DNA of 64,000 bases from Alternaria dauci (Eukaryota; Ascomycota; Dothideomycetes; Pleosporales; Pleosporaceae), in contig NC_091279.1 in assembly GCF_042100115.1 (NCBI RefSeq), forward strand, positions 806,001 through 870,000, written 5' to 3'. How positions within the stretch are numbered: position 1 is the first letter of the stretch; each line of letters begins with the position of its first letter. Shown here piece by piece: positions 11,601-22,135 of this stretch. Below the pieces are notes generated by a model. The model was not told the DNA's origin and did no database searches. It saw nothing but the letters and a program-made list of their open reading frames with translations. Both the position numbers and the translations under genes were made by a program.

Positions 11601-13136
11601 TCAATTGCTCCATATTCGCACTTGCTTGTCGGCACCGCCACTTCCCACCCTTTCACCATCTGGACTCCAATCCAACGCAAACACCTGGTCCTTGTGCCCA
11701 GGCAGATCCTCCTTTAGTTTACCAGTCCTCATGTCCCACACCTTCAGCGTCGTATCCTTGCTGCAGCTTGCTAATAGTCGGCTGTCGGCAGAGAAGCAGG
11801 TCATGTATACTGGGCCGACGTGTGCCCTCAGCGTGTTGAGGAACTTTCCGTCTCGTGCTGACCATAATTTGACGTGGTTGTCCCATGCCGCCGACGCTAG
11901 GAGGGCACCGTCTGGTGAGAAGGTGACTTGGTTGATCTGCTTCTGGTGGCCTGTCATCCTTGTGACTGGCTTCTTGCTGGTCAGAGGCGTCCACAATATG
12001 ATTGTACAGTCCTCTGAAGCTGTCGCTAAGCGTTCTACTATTTCGCCATTGATGGTAGCAGCCTTCTCAAAGCGCGCCTTGGCTTTGGCGAGCTTCTCTT
12101 CAGGACTAGAAGGTACCTTGCGTGTATGGTCGTGATACGATGTGCGCAGGACAAAGTCTGTTGAGAGTGCAAGATGATTGACCCAATGCGCGTGTCCTGA
12201 AAGTGTGTCGACAAGCGTGCCCTTCGCTGCATCCCAGACCTTGATGGTCTTATCGTGAGACGAAGTGTATATCCGTCCAGTACCACCCCACTTGACGCAT
12301 GTCACACTACCCTTGTGGCCGGACAAGGCATAATCGATCCGGCCGCCCACGGCATCCCACACTCTTACTGTGCCGTCTTTTGACGAGGATGCGACTCGTG
12401 GCCGACCAGCCTCTTGTAGGTGGTAGGGTTCCCAAGAGAGTGACGTGATGAAGCTGGTGTGTCCTTTGAGAGCAGGTCCAATCTGCTTGCCAGTGCTTGG
12501 GTCCCATATCCGCACTTCGTTGTCGTAGCCACCGGAAGCGAGCAGGGAGCCGTCGGGGGAGTAGCTGACTGCTAGGACCCATCTTGTATGCCCTTTCATC
12601 GTATGTACTGGTGTTCCCGTGTCACAGTCCCATACCCGCACCGTCTTGTCTCCGCTACCACTCGCCATCCTGCTCGAGCTAACTGGCGAGAAGTTGACGG
12701 TCAGAATGTTGTCACCGTGGCCTGAAACTGCTGCTGAGCAACGTGAAACAGCCTTGACTCGAAAGACTGCTTGCGGCGCATATTGAAGCACTATCTCGTT
12801 TTCCGCTGACGCCTTGCCAGGCTTCACCAATGCGTTGTATAAATCGTCCTTGTCGGCGAGCGCCTCAGTCGCGCCATCGGGAAAGAAGCGGTACGGTATC
12901 TGGTCGTCGGCCTGGTCTTTCAGATTGTTGAGCAAGAGCTCAAGGTTCTTGGTCGACGCTTGCGACAGCGGTACAGTGAGCACTGGGAGGCTGCCACTCT
13001 CGCCCGTGGCTTGGTCGACGAAGCGCACTCGTACAGTGCCATCGGGTATCGTAGTGTCAATGTCTTGTTGTTGGCGTGCAATTTCGGCTTGCTCCCGCTT
13101 CTGACGTTTTGAAGGGGGCGGGTACTGGGTCGCCAT
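11601..13136 (-). CDS. RSA4: ribosome assembly protein Rsa4 / Notchless (NLE, WD40)
   Basis: Single exon, 511 residues, the usual family length. After a short basic start, residues about 30-110 form the NLE ubiquitin-like domain (VRVRFVDQATGES). An eight-bladed WD40 propeller follows, with repeated GH...WD units such as SGHGDNILTV, KGHTRWVLAV and PGHKDQVFAL, ending in VRIWSN. Rsa4 binds pre-60S ribosomal particles in the nucleus; its ubiquitin-like domain docks to the AAA ATPase Rea1/Midasin, which pulls it off to mature the large subunit. The start is the only ATG ahead of the NLE domain. The gene is divergent from MSH4, with 275 bases between starts. Confidence 0.95.
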   Translation of the reverse strand: MATQYPPPSKRQKREQAEIARQQQDIDTTIPDGTVRVRFVDQATGESGSLPVLTVPLSQASTKNLELLLNNLKDQADDQIPYRFFPDGATEALADKDDLYNALVKPGKASAENEIVLQYAPQAVFRVKAVSRCSAAVSGHGDNILTVNFSPVSSSRMASGSGDKTVRVWDCDTGTPVHTMKGHTRWVLAVSYSPDGSLLASGGYDNEVRIWDPSTGKQIGPALKGHTSFITSLSWEPYHLQEAGRPRVASSSKDGTVRVWDAVGGRIDYALSGHKGSVTCVKWGGTGRIYTSSHDKTIKVWDAAKGTLVDTLSGHAHWVNHLALSTDFVLRTSYHDHTRKVPSSPEEKLAKAKARFEKAATINGEIVERLATASEDCTIILWTPLTSKKPVTRMTGHQKQINQVTFSPDGALLASAAWDNHVKLWSARDGKFLNTLRAHVGPVYMTCFSADSRLLASCSKDTTLKVWDMRTGKLKEDLPGHKDQVFALDWSPDGERVGSGGADKQVRIWSN

Positions 13137-13411
13137 CTTTTAGATATTTTGCAGCACGCACCCAAAGTTAATAAGCAATTTGTTGAAGCTGTCTTCTACT
13201 TCAGATGCCCCCACTGCTATGGGATTGGGAAAATAATTTCTAGGTGTTATCGATAGTAGACGCGCTAGTAGAAGTGGGGCGGCGCGCTAAGCTGTTTTCC
13301 TTAGGGCGACGCGTCTGCCTTTCGTCTCAACTGTGCCGATGATACCTTTCAGTCACTGAAGCTCATGATTCACACAAATGCTCAACGGCTAATCTCACAG
13401 CACTAACAACC

Positions 13412-16400
13412 ATGTTCCACCGTTCAAGGCCTCCAACTTCACAGAGCACCTCTACGTCTACGACCTATGGATATGGTGGCTATAATACGACTACTACGTC
13501 CCGTCCAGGTACCCGCAGGAACACAGGTAGGCCCCCGACTGCGCGACCAAGGACTGGCGCCTCTACTATCGCCAGGATCGAGGCTCAGAATGTTGTCTGT
13601 GCCGTTGCTGAGTCTCGGGGTATCTCACCTACTGTTGGCCTGGCCTTCGTGAACCTCGACACAGCAGAGGCAGTACTTTGTCAAATCTGCGACAGCCAGA
13701 CTTTCGTCCGAACTGTTCATAAATTGAAGGTCTATGGCCCTTCCGAGATTCTGATCGTCTCTACTGCCGCGAGTCCTAGGTCGAAGCTCTTCTCCATTAT
13801 TGAAGAAAACCTTGAGGATATTGGCAGCAAGCTGACTCTCCTTGATCGACGCTATTGGGCCGAGTCGACTGGATACGAGTACATTCAATCCCTGGCTTTC
13901 AAAGAGGATGTTGAAGCTATCAAGGTCTCCGTCACTGGCAACTACTATGCGGTGTGCTGCATGGCAGCAGTGAGTTCGTCGCATTTCTCGGCGCATGCTA
14001 TGACTGATTTTCCAGGCGCTCAAGTATATTGATCTGGGTATGGGTATGGCCTTCTCCCTTCATTCGCTCCGGATGAGGTATGAGCCGTCAGAAGGATCGA
14101 TGATGATCGATGTGTCGACCATCTACTCGCTCGAACTGGTCCAGAATCTGCGTGACCCGAAGTCCAAAGATTGTTTGTTTGGCCTTCTTAACGAAACGTC
14201 GACACCCATGGGCGCACGGCTTCTCCGAAGCAACATTCTACAACCACTTACTGATCCAGAAGTACTGAACACGCGATACGCTGCAGTAAATGACATGACA
14301 ACAAAGGAAGAGTTGTTCTTTGCTACCCAGGCAGCACTGCGAAACTTTCTCGATGCTGACCGCATACTGACTGCACTAATCGTCACACCGAGCAAGCCAA
14401 CTCTTCAGACAACTGAACAGTCTATCAACCACATCATCATGCTCAAGCAGTTCCTAGACTCCGTACGCCCTGTCTTTGAAGCCCTTACTGGAACTGGGTC
14501 TGTAATGCTGAATAACATTCGCGAGATTTGTGCACCAGAGAACACCGCGCCTGTACAAGAGCTTATCGATCACGTCATTAACGAAGACACCACGTATGCA
14601 AGGCAACCTCTCGAACTGAGGAATCAGCGGACATATGCCGTAAAATCAGGGGTCAATGGTCTACTTGACGTTGCGCGTACTACTTACAAGGAAGCCACTG
14701 AAGATGCGTATCAACACTCAACCGAGCTTAGTCGTGAGATACCGTCTGTTATTCAGGGCAAACGAACTCGCTGACTTGAAGAAGAGGAGCACGATATCCG
14801 ACTCGACCTCAAATATGACACAGCACGTCAGTTCTACATAAAAATTGCATCATCCGAGTTGGAAGGCAAAGTGCTACCACCGATATTCATCAACGTAATC
14901 CGTCGCAAGAAGAACATCGAGTGCCAGACACTAGAGCTCATGAAGCGTAACCAGAAAGCACGTGGTCATGTACAGACGACCTGAGTTTTACTAACTGCCC
15001 AAAGATTGCTGTTTCGCACCAAGAAGTCATCCTCATGAGTACGGCTAAAGCTACGAACACCACATCATGTGAATACTGATAGCCACTAGGCGACGAAGCG
15101 GTTGAGGCTCTTGTTGACAAGGTCCGCAGTCACATGTCCATCATGTTCAAGATCTGCGAAGCAGTAGCGATGCTAGATATGGTATGTACGATTTAGCAAT
15201 CTATGGTGTCGACCAAGCTCATAAGTAACAGGTTGCGGCCTTCGCACATTTGGTTACAGTAAACAAATATAGTACCCCACCTCACATCTGTAGTTCTTGA
15301 TGCACATTATGCTAATATATTCTCAGCCCAGCCACAACTTACTGATACGCTGGCTATCGAGGCGGGACGACACCCGATCAAGGAGAAGATCATGCAGAAT
15401 AAATTCGTTCCGAACGATGTTTACGCCACGCAACAGACGAGGTTTCAGATAGTCACCGGTTGCAATATGAGCGGAAAGAGCACCTACATAAGATCCGTCG
15501 CTTTAATGACCATCATGGCTCAGATCGGCTCTTAGTACGCACACTTCGGATCTCATGTTATGTCTCTAATGCTAACCGGATCTAGCGTCCCTGCCAATTA
15601 TGGCTCATTTCCCATCCTGCACCAGTTGTTTGCCAGATTGGGCATGGATGATAGCATTGAAACTAATGTATCTACATTTGCCGCGGAGATGAAAGAGATC
15701 GCTTTCATTCTGCGTAATGTTGACCGGCGTAGCTTGTGAGTGACTAGGGCCCGTTTGCTTACCGACAGTACTGACAATACGAAGGGTTTTGATCGATGAA
15801 TTGGGTCGTGGTACCAGCACTAGGGATGGCTTAGCTATCGCCTTAGCCATCGCAGAAGCCCTTGTTTCGAGCCGTGTACGCATGCCTGTTCTGCTTCTGC
15901 ATTTCGCTAATGTGCCAATAGGCTCTGGTCTGGTTTGCGACTCACTTCAAAGACCTTGCCATCATCATGGGTGATCGCGCTGGAGCCCAGAATCTGCATT
16001 TGGCAGTAGAGGTGAGATTGTTTCTTTCCTCTCCAGATCAAACTACTCACTCCTTCAGATGGAAGACGCACATAGCATGACAATGCTTTATAAAACAACT
16101 CAGGGGGTCGTACAGGAGGCACATTATGGTCTAACGCTTGCCCGCATCGTCCCACTTCCACCTGGGCTTGTGGAGCATGCCACTCTGGTTGCGCAGAAGG
16201 TCGAGCGACATGTGCTGCAAAAGAAGAAAGCATCCGAAACAGTGCTCAGAGAAAAGCGACGCAAACTCGTCCTAAACCTCAAAGAACACCTCGTCCAAGC
16301 ATATACAGGTGTATTAGAGGGCGAGGTTCTTACTGCTTGGCTCAAAGAACTGCAGAATGAGTTTGTCAACCGGATGACTGCCCTCGAAGCCGAAGCTACA

Positions 16401-16601
16401 AGCACAATCCAGGGAAGTGAGGATGAAGATGAAGAAAGGATGGGTAGCAGCGATGAGAACGAAGAGGACCGACCTGACACATACGCCAGTCCATCTGTCA
16501 TTACGATCGACTCGCATGTGAACCCTACACAATCCGATTCTACCATCCAGGCCATGTCCGAAGCCTCTACCTTAAGAGCAGTCTCTAGCAACGAACTCTA
16601 G
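13412..16601 (+). CDS. MSH4: meiotic MutS homologue MSH4 (11 exons)
   Basis: Exons: 13412-13969, 14016-14733, 14782-14957, 15005-15038, 15090-15181, 15232-15271, 15327-15534, 15586-15735, 15785-15875, 15922-16011 and 16059-16601. Together they make 2700 bases and 899 residues. The raw frame is broken repeatedly, but each break falls in a 46-55 base intron. MSH4 pairs with MSH5 to stabilise meiotic recombination intermediates and promote crossovers; it lacks the mismatch-recognition domain I of repair MutS proteins. Visible features are the lever/clamp region ([20 protein letters not shown]), Walker [10 protein letters not shown] (about residues 583-591), Walker [12 protein letters not shown] (Asp663, Glu664) and the C-terminal ATPase end ([12 protein letters not shown]). 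A Ser/Asp/Glu-rich tail follows. The intron at 14958-15004 seems to use a GC donor. The alternative is a GT donor at 14962 joined to 15024, which would lose seven conserved residues. Confidence 0.93.
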
Positions 16602-17396
16602 CAGGGGAACTTGTTCGCGTCTACAAGCTGTACAATATATATGAACATCAAGAAACATTGATATTGAACGCATCGCGGATGATCCATCTAGTATGTCAAC
16701 AATTAGTAGCTTGTCGCAATATGCGCTCAGATTTGTGGATCGATTGCGGCGCGCTTTTCTCTCTTCCGTGCATTCTTCGAGGAACTGAGATAATCGGTTG
16801 TGCTTGAGCGACTGTGCTGATGGCTGGTAAATATTCAAGCTCTCCGTTAGGCAGCAACCGAAAATATTTCCGCTATAGAACTCGGCAACGCGCCAGAAAG
16901 CTAAAGCCATTGGTTGTTATTCCAACTACGAAAATCCTAGCGGTATGGCAAAAGTTGGTTCAGATTCAGTCTTGCCGATATCGTCCCGCCCCACTTGGCA
17001 TAAGGCATTGTGGTTTCAAGGTTGCGATTGGAGCGTGCTGCTAAGTGCGGGGGACCTTATCGTTCCTACTTCCTCCTCATTCTCCATTCGGAACGGAAAA
17101 CCTACATTTGAACCTCGCTATGCGAGATAAGCGATTATATACATACCTTCATCACATCAGCGATGTCGTTGCTTGTCAAAGCGCGCTAGGTGTATGCATG
17201 CGGCACAACCGGTCCAGTACCTATCCTAGCATCCGGAACTCGGGTGCACTGCTGCTCGTCATCAACCGAAGGCCGGCCTCAGCCTACCGAGTCGGCTTCA
17301 TATGGCATTGAATTAACGGTACACGCAGACCTGTTAGAACGTTAGTTATAGTCGTCATCTGCACTATCTTTGTGTTATCAACCAGCCGACAGCGCC
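16602..17396. other. intergenic region
   Basis: About 800 bases between the MSH4 stop and the Zn2Cys6 regulator start, both on the plus strand. Nothing recognisable; short open frames on both strands look random. It should contain the regulator's promoter. Confidence 0.4.
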
Positions 17397-19888
17397 ATGC
17401 CTCGACCAAAGAAACCCGGTGTTGAGCCGAAAAAAAGATCGCGGAACGGCTGCTGGTAGTACCCCAGACCTTTAGAAATTGCTCATTTGTGCTCACTTAA
17501 CACAGGCCATGTAAAGCTCGCAAGGTAAAATGGTAAACCACATTGTTTCGATGCCTCGTGATGCACTGTTAACAGGTACCTATAGTGGCGAAGAGAAACC
17601 ACAATGTACCAACTGCGAACGCCAAGGGGAAATATGCGATTACAACATCCGACTGAATTGGGGAGGTCGCTCAAAGAAAGACAGAAGAGGTACCGGGTCC
17701 GTTGCTTCGAGCGCAGCGTCCGGCAGTCCGTATGAATCGACCTTCACATTTGAAGATAGTATTTTCTCGTCTAATCCCGAGACTTCCATAAGGCCACACC
17801 ATGCGCGATCAAGGTCCCAATTCTCCCCGCCTAGGTCATCGACACAAGCTATTGATCCAGGCCTGACGCGAAATATGCCGCAAGCTCCCAATCGCAATGA
17901 GGCTGTAGACGGAGGCCTTTATTTCCGAAGCGATATACCAGCGTCTACGCCCTATACTCACGCACAATTTCAAAGTATGGTCGACGCGCAGTCGAATTTC
18001 TCATCCATTTCGGATGCTACCAACACCAAGGATGTTGGTCTTACTTCTGTTGACACTGCGATGCCACCACCACTCCCAGGTTCAGTAGACCCAATGAGCA
18101 AACGCCAGAAGTATGATTTTTCTGCAGAACTGGACATGGGCTCGCCATTACCTTACAGCCCTTATCCAACTTTGCCTCTGACACCGTTATCAGTCGGCTC
18201 GGAAGGGACCGTTGTGCAAGCGTCATTGACACCACAAAACTCCGCACAGTCACCGCCCGATATACGTCGTGTGTCTGTTCAATCTCTGATCAACGATCTT
18301 CCAAAGAAGAGGCCAGTTTCATCCAGTGTAGAGGCTGAGCGGGGTCGACAGTATCCAATTGCTGATTCTGCTTTCACAACCTGGGGTTATGACCTGGGAC
18401 TCCCTGACATCGATACTCCGAGTAATAACGACTATTCGGCTATTGCTATATTCAGCCCACAAAGTGATACGATGGGCTTTGGTGAAGACACACCTTATGG
18501 TAGTGCAGAATCCTATGGCAAAGATATGGCTTTCGAAAGCGGAGGATACTACGCGAAACCGGTTCCGATCAGGATTCCAAAGTCTCTTGAGCCGCTACCG
18601 CCTTTGCTTATGGAGAATCAGATGAATCTCTTGTACTTTCATCACTTTATCAACCACACAGCGCGTGTCCTTGTAAATCATGACTGCGAGCGAAACCCAT
18701 TTCGCGAAATCCTACCAGAGAGTAAGTCTGCAGCGATTCCCAAAAGGTCACCACTAACGTCAGCAGTGGCTGTAAAAGACGAGAATATAATGAACCTTCT
18801 CCTCGCATACAGCGCAGCGCATCGTGCACGTATGCTTAACCATCCGGAACCTTCAAATCGCATTGCAGTCTGGGTACAAGATGTGTTCCCTAAACTGCGT
18901 GAAGCGCTCAGCGATGACCCAAAAGCTATATCAGACAGCACTCTGGCGGCAGTCATAATGATGGCAAGTTTGGAGATTATCTGCTCGGGTACATTCGAAG
19001 TACCCATATCCTGGCAAAATCATCTAACAATGGCACGCCAAATGATCATCCAGCGCGGTGGGCCGAAGGGGATGGCTCAACATGATCGTGTGGCCCACTT
19101 CCTTTCCCGGTGGTTCGCATACCTCGATGTTCTCGGCTCGTTGAGTGGAAACAAGAACGACACGCCCCTTGGCTCCTCCTACTGGTCCAGTGAAAACGCT
19201 TCCGCAGACGAAGAGTTTGAAATTGATTGTCTGATGGGCTTCACGATACGCTGCATAGGATCCCTAGCCCGTGTTTCCGAACTAGCGAAGCGCTGCGAAC
19301 CCCAGCGCATTGATGAAGAAGGCAATGTGAGAGAAGGCTGGACTCCCGGCCCTGAGGTTGTCGAAGAAGCAGTCAAGATCCGCAGGGCGCTCGAAGATGG
19401 AGTACTAGATCGTAACATACGCAAAGGATGTAACCACCGCTCCAGTACTTCGACTGAGTCTGAAGGTGCATGGGACGCAACCGAGATATATGCAACAAAC
19501 GAACTGTACCATTGGGCCGGATTGATCCAATTGTATCGTCGTGTTCTAGGGAAGCCGGCCATGGACCACGAAGTCCAGCAAGCGGTTCGGGAGATTGTAG
19601 GTCTGTTGTATAAGATTCGGAGGGGAAGTACAGCAGAAGCTTGTTTGATTTTCCCAATGTTTACCGCTGGGTGCGATGCACATGATGAAGGGCAGAGAGA
19701 GAAGATTATTGACCGGTTGAGGAATGTAGAGGGCTTTGGACTGAACCATGTAAGTCATGTGCTGATTGACAGTGGGGTCTCATCTGATTACTGTGCGTTA
19801 GGTACCCAAGGTCAGTACGCTTATGAAGCGTGTCTGGGATACAGGCAAGCCGTGGGAGTCGCTTGTGTCTGGCGAGTTTTTTGGTTGA
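17397..19888 (+). CDS. Zn2Cys6 transcription factor with fungal-specific regulatory domain
   Basis: Four exons: 17397-17455, 17506-17532, 17586-19749 and 19802-19888; 778 residues. The zinc cluster appears only after splicing. Cysteines at residues 19, 22, 29, 36, 39 and 46 fit CX2CX6CX6CX2CX6C exactly, preceded by a basic KPGVEPKKRSRN segment. Exon 2 is only 27 bases and encodes PCKARKVK. The last intron (19750-19801) replaces an unrelated-looking tail with VPKVSTLMKRVWDTGKPWESLV. The middle is Ser/Pro-rich, and the C-terminal half is helical with the pattern of the fungal-specific transcription factor domain (HHFINHTARVL, WFAYLDVLGSLSG, TNELYHWAGLIQLYRRVL). Such proteins bind CGG-type sites and control catabolic or stress genes; the target is unknown. 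It converges with the gene at 20409. Confidence 0.88.
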
Positions 19889-20408
19889 GGGCATAGGCGT
19901 GTGGACAAGTGCCGTGTTGTCATCCATGATGGAAATTATTGATGAGACGAGCCAGCATCTCACTACACGGAATTCTGGAAAAGATTTTATTCCAGAGGCA
20001 TGAATCTGGCGCTCTTCGAGTGGCTGAGCGCCCTAGTTTGAGACGACGCCTGCCGGATACGTGCCTCCCTTCTTCGAAGCCAAGTGCGCATAGAGGAGAA
20101 AGACAGGCGATTATGGGAACCGAGGCAATAGGACCACGATGAAGATGAAGCTACAGGGGGGTTAGTACAGAGACTGGACTGATACGATGTCACAATAGGA
20201 AGATGACGTAGCTCATGCGCATGCAAAGGAGAGCAGATTGAATGACGAGAAAGCGTTGGGAATGGACAAAGTATATCCATGAGGTACTGCCTGGGTATCG
20301 TCGGTCCAACTGATATACACGTAAACCACACCGTAATGTACAAGTGCCACTCCAAAATACCTCAAAATACCTCACCCAGCACGCCGGTACCCACTCACCA
20401 ACGACCCC
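19889..20408. other. convergent 3' intergenic region
   Basis: About 520 bases between the stops of two convergent genes. It should hold both 3' ends. No RNA gene or repeat was seen. Confidence 0.4.
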
Positions 20409-21002
20409 TCACCAAGGCCACCAGCCACCCCGGGCAACCCGCGATACAGCCCTTGTGCCCTTGCCAACCTCATCCACACCTTCTTTGAACTCCTCAGTAA
20501 CAGCATCGACCGCGTGCCCAAACTCCTCCTTTTCCTTCTCAAACGCTTCGGTAGCCTGTCCCCACTTCTCTTGCGCAATGAGACGCTGCTTCTCTATCGC
20601 CTGTCGAAGCTCCTCCTGCAAATCGCGTATCTCAGCTTTGGTGTCGTGTGTTTCTTCGATAGCTTCGAGTTTGTACCAGAAGTAGTACGACAATTGGTAT
20701 GTGAAGAGGGCACCGAGGAAGCATTTTAAGAGGGGCGAACCAAAGGTGCCGTAGTAGGCGCCCTGTCCCGAGTTTGTTAGTGTCGAGGAGCAATGGTGGG
20801 TGTTGACGGGATACTAGGAAGTATGACGTACTACTCGCGATGGCTCTTTTGGCGGAGGAGCCGAGTTTGGGTTTGGCGGCGAACTCGGTGGATGTGGCGC
20901 TGGTGTTTCGGCTGCATATGTTCTTCGCGATGTTCTTCCCATGCTTCTAGGTATGGTCGCGCTTCTGCTCCATATTGTCCGTGTTGCTCTGATGTGGTTC
21001 AT
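20409..21002 (-). CDS. predicted mitochondrial membrane protein with coiled coil
   Basis: Two exons, 20832-21002 and 20409-20762, joined across a 69-base intron; 174 residues. The N-terminus is rich in Arg, Ser and Thr without acidic residues (RTIWSRSATIPRSMGRTSRR) and ends in RRTY/AAE, typical of a mitochondrial presequence. A Pro-rich stretch follows, then one hydrophobic segment (PLLKCFLGALFTYQLSYYFW), then a long Glu/Lys/Gln-rich helix with heptad pattern (IEETHDTKAEIRDLQEELRQ). Layout resembles inner-membrane assembly factors of the INA17/INA22 kind, but I cannot claim identity. The splice join SRV/GAYYGTFGSPLL is inferred from frame and GT..AG signals. It starts 472 bases from RAMP4, divergently. 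Confidence 0.72.
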
Positions 21003-21474
21003 CTTGTCGCAAAGATGACGACTTTTATCCCCGCTTCTGGAGCGCGTTCGGTCGCTGGTACAATGGACACTGGTAGGTTGCGAGACTGAGCGTCTATGAA
21101 ATGGAGAAGACGAGTGTGATGGTCAGGCCAACATGCGATGCGACACCAGGTATTGCGCTAAGGTTGGTAGAGCGGGGAGTTACAGAAGCACTGGTGCGAT
21201 GGCAATTCAAGAAAGTCGACAGACCAGAAACGGTATAAACCTCCGTCCATTATCTCCGCGCGCGCACCCAGCTAATGCCGGTACCTAGCGCTGTGCACGG
21301 TCCACGCGATGCACTTTCCAAAGGAACACGTTCACCAAACAACTTGAGCCCTTATTCCGTTCTCTCCCTCTCTCTTCCTTCGTTTGCAAGACACTACACG
21401 GTCGCCATTCGCTCTTTAACTCTCAGAACCGCATAAACACACCTTCTATCCACCTCGCATATACAAAAGTCAAA
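21003..21474. promoter_or_regulatory. shared divergent promoter region
   Basis: These 472 bases lie between the starts of the mitochondrial coiled-coil protein (minus) and RAMP4 (plus). A pyrimidine-rich CTCTCCCTCTCTCTTCC tract at about 21362-21378, 100 bases before the RAMP4 start, is typical of fungal promoters. No specific factor site is claimed. Confidence 0.35.
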
Positions 21475-21811
21475 ATGGTACGGCGCCCTCTCGGAACGCA
21501 CGCAACCAAACCCCCCCTGGTCGCCTACTACACACGGGATACTAACAATGTCCGCAGGCGCAAACACCACAACAACGCCAGGCAAACATGCGTTTTGCCA
21601 AGGCGCAAGAGAAGAAGATGGGCCAGCCCGCGTCAACAGACCCTGTAGTGAAGAAGCGGGCACCTCAGAGGAGCCCCATCAGCAAGTTCTGGATCAGTAC
21701 GTCCCCCCATGGCCATTGGTTGACATACTAGCGACTGACGTGTTTGTAGTCGTTCTTGCTTTCATGCTAGTCGGCGGTCTTCTATTCGAGGTCCTCAGGC
21801 TCTTCTTTTAA
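21475..21811 (+). CDS. stress-associated ER protein RAMP4/SERP1 (yeast Ysy6-like)
   Basis: Three exons: 21475-21477 (just the ATG), 21558-21696 and 21750-21811; 67 residues, the size normal for the family. The spliced protein starts MAQTPQQRQANMRFAKAQEK, then a short polar stretch, then one C-terminal membrane anchor (IVLAFMLVGGLLFEVLRLFF). RAMP4 is a tail-anchored ER protein that associates with the Sec61 translocon and stabilises membrane proteins during stress. Intron 1 is 80 bases and starts immediately after the start codon; intron 2 is 53 bases and splits the codon for Ile. The exon structure rests on consensus GT..AG sites and the conserved RQAN...FAK motif. The genomic open frame beginning at 21548 is in frame with exons 2 and 3 only by reading intron sequence. 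Confidence 0.9.
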
Positions 21812-22135
21812 AAAAGAATGGGTAGCGTGATACATTCCATCACCGATCAAACGGACACATGCAAAACCGACCTTGACTTGGAGTTGGCAATATCAAGATT
21901 CTAGGGCTGGACATATGAAGCACACCCATGACAAGGACGGCGGAGGGAAGGTTTGAAGAACTTGAGGAATAGGGGGTCTGGAGACCACTTTCTTGTGTCA
22001 ATTACATAGGGCATATGGCGTTATGGAGGCACCATTGCGGTACTGGGAGAGCTTGGAATAGCCGATATCATGGTATTGAGGACCCTAGTCCTTATTGTTC
22101 AAGACCAAGACACACACTGCAGCATGCTTACACTA
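21812..22135. other. convergent 3' intergenic region
   Basis: 324 bases between the RAMP4 stop and the AP-3 delta stop, expected to hold both 3' ends. Nothing else seen. Confidence 0.4.

Noticed and set aside
14770..15140. MSH4 as a pseudogene because of several stop codons
   Set aside because: Each stop falls inside a short intron with good boundaries, and the spliced frame is continuous through both ATPase motifs.
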